A stretch of DNA of 15,582 nt, taken from the NCBI GenBank assembly GCA_028687395.1, contig JAQUAE010000007.1, positions 1 through 15,582 of the forward strand, in the 5' to 3' direction. The DNA is from Anaerolineales bacterium. Its GTDB lineage: Bacteria; Chloroflexota; Anaerolineae; Anaerolineales; UBA4823. Below are positions 6,575-14,090 of the stretch, one piece after another. Numbering within the stretch: the stretch's first letter is position 1; each line of letters opens with the position of its first letter. The position numbers and the translations under genes are program-made. Below the pieces are notes generated by a model. It was not told the DNA's origin, did no database searches, and saw only the letters and a program-made list of their open reading frames with translations.

Positions 6575-6751
6575 CTAGCTGTTCCAATTGGTGCGTTTGA
6601 CGTGATTGTTCTTCTTCACCGTCAGGCGCAGCCGGCCGTGCAGGCGGCGGTTTTTGAGCACTTTTCTCCCTGAAGCTGTAGCCATGCGCGCCCGGAAGCC
6701 GTGCACACGCAGGCGGCGTCTGATTTTCGGTTGGTAAGTTCGTTTCGGCAT
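6575..6751 (-). CDS. rpmH: Ribosomal protein L34 (bL34), extended C-terminus
   Basis: This short gene of 58 codons encodes large-subunit ribosomal protein bL34. The protein starts MPKRTYQPKIRRRLRVHGFR, followed by ARMATASGRKVLKNRRLHGR and LRLTVKKNNHVKRTNWNS. The KRTYQP start, HGFRARM centre and GRKVLxxRRxxGRxRLT core are diagnostic. The family is usually about 44-47 residues. Here the frame continues about 13 residues past the normal LT(V) end, adding a basic/asparagine-rich tail. The ATG at 6751 lies about 39 bases from the start site predicted by the promoter at 6797-6825, and GGGAAAG upstream may serve as a weak ribosome binding site. It is the first gene of the rpmH-rnpA-yidD-lipoprotein-yidC-jag operon. 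Confidence 0.96.
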   Translation of the reverse strand: MPKRTYQPKIRRRLRVHGFRARMATASGRKVLKNRRLHGRLRLTVKKNNHVKRTNWNS

Positions 6752-6796
6752 AACACTTTCCCAAACATGGTATCAAGATGAGTTAGACGAGAGGCG

Positions 6797-6825
6797 ATTA
6801 TACCCCAAGGGGGGTGCTACGTCAA
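6797..6825 (-). promoter_or_regulatory. Strong sigma-70-type promoter of the rpmH operon
   Basis: On the minus strand there is a TTGACG -35 box (6820-6825), a spacer of exactly 17 bases and a perfect TATAAT -10 box (6797-6802). Eleven of twelve bases match consensus. The start site should be near 6790, giving a leader of about 39 bases before rpmH. The spacer contains a CCCC-AA-GGGG inverted repeat (6803-6812) next to the -10 box, which could be a regulator site or chance. The promoter begins within about 20 bases of the trkA stop codon, with no terminator between them. Confidence 0.88.
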
Positions 6826-6844
6826 TTAACTTTCTCTCCCGGCT

Positions 6845-7528
6845 TCACTTGCCCAGGCTGGCTTGCGCATCCACCAATAAGCCAGCCAGGTTGGCGAGTT
6901 GGGTGGAATGCACCAGGGCGATGATCTCATCCACCGGCTCGAGCACTGTATCCCCGCGGGGAATGATCAGTTGCCCGTGGCGCAGGATAGCGACGAAGAC
7001 GCAGTCTGGTGGCAGATTGATGTCCTTGAGCGCTTTTCCCACCACGTTGGCGTTGGGGTGGACCTTTTCCTCCACGATCGAATATTCGCCCCGCCGCAAT
7101 TTCAGCAAGGTCATCATGTCGCCCAGTGACATCTCCTCGGCGATCAGGCGCGCCAGGATGTCAGCCTGGTTGAGGGCGACATCCACACCCATGTCGCTGT
7201 TGAAGAGCCAGGCGTTCTTGGGGTTGTTCACCCGGGCGATCACCCGCGGCACGTTGAACTCGAAGCGCGCCAGCGTGGTGATCACCAGGTTGGTCTCATC
7301 CTCCCCGGTGACCGCGGCGAGCACGTTGGCTCGCTCGATGCCGGCCGCCTCCAGCACCTTGGGGGAGCTGCCATCCCCAGCCAGGATAGCCTGCGGAGAG
7401 AGCTCCTCCTTTAGGCGCTCGAGGACAGCTTGCCGGTCTTCGATCACCCGGACAGTGTGTCCTTCTTTCACGAGCTGGCTGGCCAGTTGGGAGCCGGTCT
7501 TTCCGCCGCCTACGATAATCACGTACAT
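6845..7528 (-). CDS. TrkA-family RCK potassium regulatory protein (second copy)
   Basis: This is a 227-residue cytosolic subunit that would gate or regulate a K+ transporter in response to bound nucleotide. A Rossmann TrkA_N domain (about residues 1-120) begins VIIVGGGKTG, with the dinucleotide GxGxxG motif at 7-12 and an acidic residue at the end of the second strand (Glu30). A TrkA_C domain follows at about 138-222. It is a single-RCK protein, like KtrA and half of E. coli TrkA. AGGAGG lies at ideal spacing before the ATG at 7528. The upstream RCK gene ends two bases before this start, so the two are surely cotranscribed. No TrkH/KtrB membrane subunit is present in the window. Confidence 0.92.
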   Translation of the reverse strand: MYVIIVGGGKTGSQLASQLVKEGHTVRVIEDRQAVLERLKEELSPQAILAGDGSSPKVLEAAGIERANVLAAVTGEDETNLVITTLARFEFNVPRVIARVNNPKNAWLFNSDMGVDVALNQADILARLIAEEMSLGDMMTLLKLRRGEYSIVEEKVHPNANVVGKALKDINLPPDCVFVAILRHGQLIIPRGDTVLEPVDEIIALVHSTQLANLAGLLVDAQASLGK

Positions 7529-7530
7529 GT

Positions 7531-8190
7531 CTAACCTCCTGAGCTCAAGCCAAACAGGTCTTTGAAGCGCTGCATGGATTCTGCCATCACCGCCAGGTGG
7601 ATGATGTCCTCCTTGCGAAAAACTGTTCCCAAGGTGGGGATGAAGGCTTTGCCCTCACGCGTAATCGCCACCACGTTGAACTCGCCCGAGATGACCAGGT
7701 CCTTGACCATCCGGCCTACCATGTTGGAGGGGGGTTCCAGCGAGACTACGCACACCTCGCCGCCGCCAAAGGTCATGTTAGGGTCCAACTCTGGGTACAG
7801 GATCAGTTCGCGGATGCGTTCGGCGCCCAGCGAGGTCGAGGAGATGGTCAGCAATCCCAGACGGCGATAGACTTCTGCCCGGTCGGGGTCGAACAGCCTG
7901 GCGACGACGCGCGGCACGTGAAAGATGTTGCGGGCGATGCGCGCCGCCACGATGTTGGCGTTGTCCGAGGAGCTGGTAGCCGCGAAGGCGTCGGCCTGCT
8001 CGATGCCAGCGCGCTTCAACACGTCCCGGTCGAATCCCACCCCGGGGATGATGCGCCCCTTGAAGTTCGGGCCGAGGCGAGCGAGCGCTTCAGACTTGTA
8101 TTCGATCACCGCCACGTCGTGCCCCTCGGCTTCCATCAGCAAGGCGAGTTTTCCGCCAACGCGCCCGCAGCCCATGATGATGATTTTCAT
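7531..8190 (-). CDS. TrkA-family RCK potassium regulatory protein (first copy)
   Basis: This is a 219-residue RCK protein with a TrkA_N Rossmann domain starting KIIIMGCGRVGGKLA (GxGxxG at 7-12, Glu30 at the end of strand two) and a TrkA_C domain in the C-terminal third (about 130-212, including NMVGRMVKDL). It is clearly diverged from its neighbour at 6845-7528, so the pair is not a recent duplication and may form a hetero-octameric ring. GGAGGAAGGG lies just before the ATG at 8190. It starts 13 bases after the P-type ATPase stop codon and ends two bases before the next trkA, so it belongs to the transport gene run. TrkA_C domains of some relatives bind cyclic di-AMP; that cannot be judged here. 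Confidence 0.92.
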   Translation of the reverse strand: MKIIIMGCGRVGGKLALLMEAEGHDVAVIEYKSEALARLGPNFKGRIIPGVGFDRDVLKRAGIEQADAFAATSSSDNANIVAARIARNIFHVPRVVARLFDPDRAEVYRRLGLLTISSTSLGAERIRELILYPELDPNMTFGGGEVCVVSLEPPSNMVGRMVKDLVISGEFNVVAITREGKAFIPTLGTVFRKEDIIHLAVMAESMQRFKDLFGLSSGG

Positions 8191-8203
8191 TATCCCTTCC
8201 TCC

Positions 8204-10978
8204 TCAAGAATGGTGGTTGGTAGAGATGATGCGGAATCCGACTAATCCTTTACGTATCGCTTCCAAAAGGTACAGCGCCGGAGCGAACAGCGCCAGTCCA
8301 ATCCAATATATCCCTGGTAGCGGGTAATGGTTGAATATCCTCGACAGGTCGGGGATGTAAATCAGTGCGAAGATCAGCGCGATTTCGATGACTACGCCAA
8401 CGACCAGGAATTTATTACTGAAGAATCCCAGGCGCTTGCCCAGGTTGCGCTCCGACCGGCAGGCAAACACGTTGCCCACCTGCGCGGCGACCACGCCGGC
8501 GTGATACACAGTAATTGCCAGCAGGTACCTTTCCGCAGTGAAGAGCGGGGGAATCCTTATTCCAGGCGCCAGGCGCAGCAGGAAGTGGTCCAACCAGCCA
8601 TGGTACACGGCGTAGAAGCCCAGGAAACACAGCCCGGCCTCGATCATGCCCAACCACAGGAAGGCGCGCCCCAATAGGCGGTTATCCACGAGCGGCTGGG
8701 TGCGCCGCCTTGGTGGGCGGTCCATGATATCCGGCTCGGGCTTCTCCGCGCCCAAAGCCAGCGCCGGCACCAGGTCGGTGCCCAGGTCGATGGCCAGGAT
8801 CTGGGGAACGGTGAGCGCCAGCGGGAGGCGCAACATGGCGGTCATCAGGAAGGGCATGATCTCAGGCACGTTGCTGGAGAAGATGTAGGTGATAAACTTG
8901 CGCAAATTATCATACACCGCCCGCCCTTCACCAATGGCGTTGGCGATATTGGCAAAATTGTCGTCGGTGAGGACGATATCTGCCGCTTCCTTGGCCACAT
9001 CGGTGCCGATGATGCCCATGGAAACCCCGACATCCGCCTTGCGCAAGGCCGGGGCGTCGTTGACGCCGTCTCCGGTAACGACTACCACCTCGCCGCGAGC
9101 TTGATAGGCGGCCACCAGGCGCAGCTTGTGTTCGGGGGCCATGCGGGCGAAGATGATCTCCTGTTCCAGAGCGGCCTGCAACTGGTAGTCGTCCAGTTGG
9201 TCCAGCTCAGCGCCGGTCAGAATCACCGGGTTGGCTTCGCTGAGCATGCCCACGCGGCGCGCCAGCGATTCGGCAGTCAGGCCATAATCCCCGGTGATCA
9301 TCGCCAGGCGGATGCCTGCCTGGCGGCATTGCTTCACCGCTTCGGTCACCTCCGGCCGAGGCGGATCTAGCATGGCTAGCAGGCCCAGGAAGGTGAGCTC
9401 CTGTTCGACGTTTTCCGGTGTGAACGGCGCGGCGCGCGCCGGCAGCTCGCGCTGGGCAAGCGCCAGCACGCGCAGGGCGTTGCGAGCGTAGTCGTCGTTG
9501 GCTTCCAGTATCTCGGAGCGAATGTTGTCGTCGAGGGGTTGAATTTGGCCATTGATCAGGATCGACTTGCAGAGTTGCAGGACTTCGCGCGGGGCTCCTT
9601 TGACGAAGGCGAAGGTCCCCTGGGCGTTGCGGTGGATGGTGGTCATGCGCTTGCGCCTGGCGTCGAAGGGCAATTCGTGCTGGCGTGGATAGCGTTTCAT
9701 CAGCGCCTGCTCGTCGACGCCGCCCTTGAGCGCTGCCACGCGCAGAGCCGCCTCCGTCTGGTCGCCCAGGCTGCTCCATCCGGCGTGCTCGGGAGAGGGT
9801 GGGTTGAGGCGCGAGTTGTTGCACAGGGAAGCAGCCTGGAGCAGGCTCTCCAGGTCGCCGGCCTGTTCGGGAGTGCTGGGCGCGGGGAGGAAGCGGCCCT
9901 GCGGCTCATATCCCACCCCGCTCACCGATAGGCGGCGCAAGCCCACCCAGACCTCGCGCACGGTCATCTGGTTTTGGGTGAGCGTGCCGCTCTTATCCGT
10001 GCAAATAAGAGAAACGTTGCCCAGCGTTTCGATAATGGCCAGTTTCTTTACCAGAACGCCGTTATGGGCCAGGCGCTGCGCCGCCATGGCCAGGGAGAGG
10101 GTAATCGTGGCCGGCAAGCCTTCGGGGATGATTGCCACGATGATGCCCAGAGCGAGCAGGAAGGCTTCGAATATCCCCATCCCCACGTCCAGGATGCCCA
10201 CGGTGAAGACCACCGCGCCAACGCCAATGGCGATGCGCGAGATCAGGCTGGTCATGCGCACCAGCTCTTGTTGGAACGGGCTGGGTGCTTCCTTGATAAC
10301 CTGGGTCAGGTGAGCGATGCGCCCGAACTGGGTGAGCATGCCGGTCGAGTAGACCACCGCCCTGCCGGTCCCGGAAACGACCGAAGTGCCGGCAAAGATC
10401 AGGTTGGGGCGTTCCAGCTCACTGATGCCCTCGCGGAAGGAGGCTTCCGCAGTCTTATGGGCGGGCATCGATTCGCCGGTGAGCGAAGCGTTGTTGATAC
10501 GCAAGCCGTATTCTTCCACCACGCGAGCGTCGGCGGCAATGTTATCCCCCTCGGCCAAAATGAGCACGTCGCCGGGCACCACGTCGCTGGTGGGCACGTT
10601 CTGCTCCTCCCCCTCACGCACGATGCGGGCGTAAGAAGGCAAGAGGTGCTTGAGCGCTTCCAGCTCCTGTTCGGCGCGGTACTCGCGCCAGAAGGAAAAC
10701 CCGGCGTTGGCCAGCACCAGCGCCCAGATCACCAGCGCCAACGCAGGCTGTCGCACCAGCAAGGCCAGGATGCCTGCTCCCCACAGCAACAGCGCCATGG
10801 GGTGGACGGCATGGTTGCGCAGGCGGCTCCACCAGGAGACGCGCGCCTGCTCCTCGAGCAGATTCTGGCCGTAGAGCGCCCGGCGCGCCTGGGCTTCCTC
10901 ATTGGATAATCCAGCAGGCGAGGTTTCCAGCGCCGCGAAGACATCCGCGACGCGCAGGCTATAGATTGGGGCGTCCAT
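8204..10978 (-). CDS. P2-type cation-transporting ATPase, Na+/K+-ATPase-like (P2C)
   Basis: This is a 924-residue membrane pump with every P-type landmark: an N-terminal cation ATPase domain, LTGES (actuator, 166-170), PEGLP in M4 (285-289), the phosphorylated Asp328, FDARRKRMT and KGAP (460-463) in the nucleotide domain, DPPR (538-541), TGD (562-564) and GDGVNDAP (636-643). M5 (SSNVPEIMPFL) and M6 (IDLGTDLVPAL) match the Na+/K+-ATPase group better than SERCA. By alignment in mind, ion ligands Glu286, Asn703, Glu706, Asp731 and Asp735 are kept, while the M8 aspartate is Asn836. The phosphorylation motif reads DKSGT, not DKTGT (Ser330, codon 9989-9991). No clear ribosome binding site precedes the ATG at 10978. 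It lies 61 bases after the KimA-like gene. The ion is probably K+ and/or Na+, but Ca2+ or Mg2+ transport cannot be excluded. Confidence 0.93.
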   Translation of the reverse strand: MDAPIYSLRVADVFAALETSPAGLSNEEAQARRALYGQNLLEEQARVSWWSRLRNHAVHPMALLLWGAGILALLVRQPALALVIWALVLANAGFSFWREYRAEQELEALKHLLPSYARIVREGEEQNVPTSDVVPGDVLILAEGDNIAADARVVEEYGLRINNASLTGESMPAHKTAEASFREGISELERPNLIFAGTSVVSGTGRAVVYSTGMLTQFGRIAHLTQVIKEAPSPFQQELVRMTSLISRIAIGVGAVVFTVGILDVGMGIFEAFLLALGIIVAIIPEGLPATITLSLAMAAQRLAHNGVLVKKLAIIETLGNVSLICTDKSGTLTQNQMTVREVWVGLRRLSVSGVGYEPQGRFLPAPSTPEQAGDLESLLQAASLCNNSRLNPPSPEHAGWSSLGDQTEAALRVAALKGGVDEQALMKRYPRQHELPFDARRKRMTTIHRNAQGTFAFVKGAPREVLQLCKSILINGQIQPLDDNIRSEILEANDDYARNALRVLALAQRELPARAAPFTPENVEQELTFLGLLAMLDPPRPEVTEAVKQCRQAGIRLAMITGDYGLTAESLARRVGMLSEANPVILTGAELDQLDDYQLQAALEQEIIFARMAPEHKLRLVAAYQARGEVVVVTGDGVNDAPALRKADVGVSMGIIGTDVAKEAADIVLTDDNFANIANAIGEGRAVYDNLRKFITYIFSSNVPEIMPFLMTAMLRLPLALTVPQILAIDLGTDLVPALALGAEKPEPDIMDRPPRRRTQPLVDNRLLGRAFLWLGMIEAGLCFLGFYAVYHGWLDHFLLRLAPGIRIPPLFTAERYLLAITVYHAGVVAAQVGNVFACRSERNLGKRLGFFSNKFLVVGVVIEIALIFALIYIPDLSRIFNHYPLPGIYWIGLALFAPALYLLEAIRKGLVGFRIISTNHHS

Positions 10979-11039
10979 GCCGTAATCGAAAGGAAGAGAG
11001 GGATCGAATTGCCCGTCTCACGCCAGCCACCTGAACGTT

Positions 11040-12860
11040 TCAGGAATCCTGCGGCGGCTCGGTCTCTTTGGGGCTGCCGCCTAATTTAGGCTCGCTCTTT
11101 GGATTGAGATAAGGAGCCAGGAGGGAAGGCGTCTCCGGCTGATCGGAAGCTACGGCGTGTTCATAGTCCCCTGCAGGCGTGGGGGCTGGTTCGTAGCGCA
11201 AGGGGCGGCGCACACCGAAAAGCTCGAAGAAGCGGGTGATGCCGACCAATAGAGCGTGACGGTACTCCTGCATGCGCAGCGATTGCCACTCCACGATGGA
11301 AGCCATCGAGCCCCGAACGCGCGCTTTCTCACGCACGATGCGGTAGATCTGGGTAGGCTCGCGGTACCCGATCGGGGAGAGCAGCAGGGCATAGGCGCCG
11401 AGCACCAGGATGCTGAAGCTGATCAGCACTATCCAGCCACCTTCCGTCCACTTGCCCACGATTTGACCCACGAAGACCAGGGCAGCCAGGGCGGTGGCAA
11501 AGCTGGTGCCCAGGTTGCCCCAGAAGCGCGCTCGACCGGTGAAGTTCAACAGGATATGTTTGCGGATAGCCAGACCCATCACTGTGATGGGCATGAACAC
11601 GCCCACGCCATAGAACGGCACCGCCACCGAGGTGCGCCCGCGAACGAGCAGCATCAGGAGGACGGCGACGATGTACCCTGCAGTCACCGAGCGGGTGAAT
11701 GTGCCCTGTGGGTTGCGGTAGACTACCACCTCGGGAATCTCACCGATGGCGACGTCCCGCCAGGCGGTCGCCTGTAAATCTTGAAAGGCGGTCATCGAAG
11801 CGGCTGCCAGGAGTAGCACAGCCAGTATCTGGTAGGCCCAGAATAAAATCACGCCGCCGGGAATCTCGGAGAAGCCGATGAATGCCAGGTTACCCACCAG
11901 GGTGCGCCCCAATGTGCCATCGAAAACGTCAAACCGAATTGCGAAGTAAGATAAGAAATAGGTGGTTATTCCGCCATAGAACAGAAAAGAGGTCTGTACA
12001 ATGCGGCCGATTCCGGCTTTGCCACTATAAAATTCCCATAGCGATTTCAGGCGGGGGAGGCGCCGTTTGCCCCACTGGATGATTCCGGCGTCCTCGTTCT
12101 TGACGAATTGGATGCCATCTGACATGGCTTCCAGGCCGCTCAGCGCCACCATGCCTTTCATGGAGGCGGTCAGCATGTGATACAACGCCTGTCCCAAGGT
12201 GACCGGCTCGGGTTCGGAGGTCATCGGTATAGCGGGCACGCCCTTGAGGTGGGCGAGCAGCAAACCGATCCCCATGGTGATGGACAGAAAGAAAAAGACC
12301 CCTAACAGGGTGAACACCACCCGCGCCGACTCGCCCCTGCCGCGGATGGTCAGGTAGTAGGTGACGCTGGCCAGGCTGGCGCCGATCAGGAAGTGCAGCC
12401 ACCAGTATTTCCCGTACATGTTCAAGATGGAAAGTAACTGGTCCCCCCCGGAGAGGGCGGAGACGACAATAGTCAATACATAGTCCTGGATGAGCACGAC
12501 GGCCACTACCAGGCTCAGCCCGGGGGAGAGGTAGCGCATCGAGGCAGTGTAGGAACCACCGCCTTGATTGAAGATTCCCAAAGAATAGATGTACAGCAAG
12601 CCGAAGGTGAGGTTCGCCAGGCTGATCACCCCCGCAGTGAGGTAGCCATATCTCTGCAAGCCGTAGGGGTGTAAAGCGTGCATCATCTCCCCAGTAGCGT
12701 AAAAATAGGAGGTGAAGTAATCCACGCCGAAAAGTGCCACCGCCGCCAGCAGGCCGATTTGACCAGCGCCGTGGATGTGCACGTCCTCCTCGCGCTCTCG
12801 AGGCGAGGCTTTGATCGAGATGAAGATGAACGCGGCGATAAGCAGGATAGAGAATAACAT
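11040..12860 (-). CDS. KimA/YdaO-type APC-superfamily potassium transporter
   Basis: This is a 606-residue polytopic permease, essentially the same length as Bacillus subtilis KimA (about 607), a proton-coupled high-affinity K+ importer. The segment VDYFTSYFYATGE (46-58) matches the unwound TM1 pattern DxxSSxxYATxE. It is followed by GGGSYTASMRYLSP (100-113), DYVLTIVVSALSG (126-138), ALSGLEAMSDG (239-249) and PFYGVGVFMPI, all in KimA-like order. About 12 membrane helices are followed by a cytoplasmic tail of about 130 residues ending in a Pro/Glu-rich stretch. The position in TM6 that is often Thr before GxEA is Ser241. The start at 12860 has no clear ribosome binding site. It follows the unknown gene by 33 bases and precedes the ATPase. 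Another APC permease subfamily is possible but less likely given the TrkA neighbours. Confidence 0.83.
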   Translation of the reverse strand: MLFSILLIAAFIFISIKASPREREEDVHIHGAGQIGLLAAVALFGVDYFTSYFYATGEMMHALHPYGLQRYGYLTAGVISLANLTFGLLYIYSLGIFNQGGGSYTASMRYLSPGLSLVVAVVLIQDYVLTIVVSALSGGDQLLSILNMYGKYWWLHFLIGASLASVTYYLTIRGRGESARVVFTLLGVFFFLSITMGIGLLLAHLKGVPAIPMTSEPEPVTLGQALYHMLTASMKGMVALSGLEAMSDGIQFVKNEDAGIIQWGKRRLPRLKSLWEFYSGKAGIGRIVQTSFLFYGGITTYFLSYFAIRFDVFDGTLGRTLVGNLAFIGFSEIPGGVILFWAYQILAVLLLAAASMTAFQDLQATAWRDVAIGEIPEVVVYRNPQGTFTRSVTAGYIVAVLLMLLVRGRTSVAVPFYGVGVFMPITVMGLAIRKHILLNFTGRARFWGNLGTSFATALAALVFVGQIVGKWTEGGWIVLISFSILVLGAYALLLSPIGYREPTQIYRIVREKARVRGSMASIVEWQSLRMQEYRHALLVGITRFFELFGVRRPLRYEPAPTPAGDYEHAVASDQPETPSLLAPYLNPKSEPKLGGSPKETEPPQDS

Positions 12861-12893
12861 GGGATTTACTCGATTAAATGCTGCGCGGCAGGG

Positions 12894-14039
12894 TTATGCT
12901 TGCCAGTCTTCGGCGCGGAAGAAGGCTTCTTCAAGCGTCTCCAGCTCAGCCAGCAGGTGCCGGCGCGTGGAAGGGCTCAGGCGGGTATCCTGGGCGACTT
13001 TGGCCTGCTCCTGGCGCGAAGCGCGCACCACGAAGGCAGGCACGAACATGATGCGCCCGGCGGGGATGACTTCAAAATCGTAGGTTTTCAATACCAATTC
13101 GCGGTCGTCGAAGTAGGGCAGGCTGAGGCTCAAGCCGCGGTTCAAATCCTGGGCGGCGGCGCGGCGTTGGATGGTGGCGATGATCTCCCTGGTGATGTAT
13201 CTCGCCAGCGCCCGCCCCTGGTTGACCAGTTGTCCCAGGATACCGTAGCGCTTCTCCTGGTATTCCTCATCAGCGACCATGTAAGGAGTCAGGGAGACGG
13301 CTGTATGCAGCACGTTCAAGAAGCGTTGCATCGAAGCCACGTGCGCTTCGGCTTCGTTGACCGAATTGCCCAGCAGGTTGCCCTTCTCGTCGAAGGCGAT
13401 CCATTGCGGCAGGTAGAAGCGCCGGGCGTAGGGGACGTAGGGGACGATCAGCTCACCTCTGCCGACTTCCTCGGATTTTTCCTCCTTCAAGGCGATGGCG
13501 TCGCTGGCGGCAGTGATGGCCGATTCGGGGGAGAACTCATCGCCAGCCGGCATGGTGGGGATTTCCTCCCCTTCCTCAGCCAGGTAGGTGACCGTCCTGC
13601 CGGAGGGGAGCATGTTGTGCACCATGTGCATGCTGGCCGCGTGACGGATCAGGCGCGCTGCCAGGACGACCGCCTGGTCGCTGGATTGCTCCAATTCCAG
13701 GAGGCGGTTGCGCAGCGCGGCGCGGATGTCGCTGCGGGTGAGACGGTCGATCACCCCGCCCACCATCTGGTCGCGTGACTCCCCGGGAACCTGGAGCGCC
13801 TTGCCATCCTGAAAGACTTTATCCGGCAGGGTGAAGCGCAACTGCGATGCGTGCTCGATCAGCGCTTCGGCGAGGTTGCGCGCCTGCGCCTCGAGGAAGC
13901 GCCGCACAAGGGGGGGCTGCTCCTGGTACAGGCGCTGGCCAGCCTCGTAATCCTGGCGCAATTCATTTGCCGGATCGTCATTGAGCGTAGTGTGCGCCTT
14001 GCCCGCCTGCACTTCTTGGTTGGATGAATGTGTGTCCAT
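12894..14039 (-). CDS. Conserved-looking soluble protein of unknown function, upstream of K+ transporter
   Basis: I do not recognise this 381-residue protein. It has no signal peptide, no membrane segment and no familiar nucleotide or metal motif. The N-terminal third is rich in charged helices (LVRRFLEAQARNLAEALIEH). The middle has SSDQAVVLAARLIRHAASMHMVHNML and then an acidic, flexible stretch. A well-structured C-terminal half contains VPYVPYARRFYLPQWIAFDE, a run of YITREIIATIQRRAAAQ and LVLKTYDFEVIPAGRIMFVP, and ends in a helical tail. The ATG at 14039, with GAAGAA upstream, is preferred to a TTG at 14063. It has its own strong predicted promoter and lies 33 bases before the KimA-like gene, so a role in ion homeostasis is possible by association only. 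Normal codon use and length argue for a real gene. Confidence 0.85.
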   Translation of the reverse strand: MDTHSSNQEVQAGKAHTTLNDDPANELRQDYEAGQRLYQEQPPLVRRFLEAQARNLAEALIEHASQLRFTLPDKVFQDGKALQVPGESRDQMVGGVIDRLTRSDIRAALRNRLLELEQSSDQAVVLAARLIRHAASMHMVHNMLPSGRTVTYLAEEGEEIPTMPAGDEFSPESAITAASDAIALKEEKSEEVGRGELIVPYVPYARRFYLPQWIAFDEKGNLLGNSVNEAEAHVASMQRFLNVLHTAVSLTPYMVADEEYQEKRYGILGQLVNQGRALARYITREIIATIQRRAAAQDLNRGLSLSLPYFDDRELVLKTYDFEVIPAGRIMFVPAFVVRASRQEQAKVAQDTRLSPSTRRHLLAELETLEEAFFRAEDWQA

Positions 14040-14090
14040 AAATTCTTCGCCAGTAGGTATCAATCGAACCGAATGAAATCCCGGTCGGTT

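Noticed and set aside
7915..7923. CACGTGAAA, half of a parS-like site
   Set aside because: The left arm does not match and it lies in the conserved coding region of trkA; no full parS is seen in the window.
8682..8690. TTATCCACG, one mismatch from a DnaA box
   Set aside because: Single isolated site inside the ATPase coding region; no cluster or AT-rich element, so not an origin.
9974..10909. 311-codon plus-strand open frame over the P-type ATPase
   Set aside because: Antisense shadow of a clear, fully motif-bearing ATPase gene; Gln/His/Gly-rich sequence without domain features.
12861..12893. Possible cyclic di-AMP (ydaO-type) riboswitch before the KimA-like gene, as in Bacillus
   Set aside because: The gap is only 33 bases, far too short for that riboswitch, and no matching motif was seen upstream of 14039.
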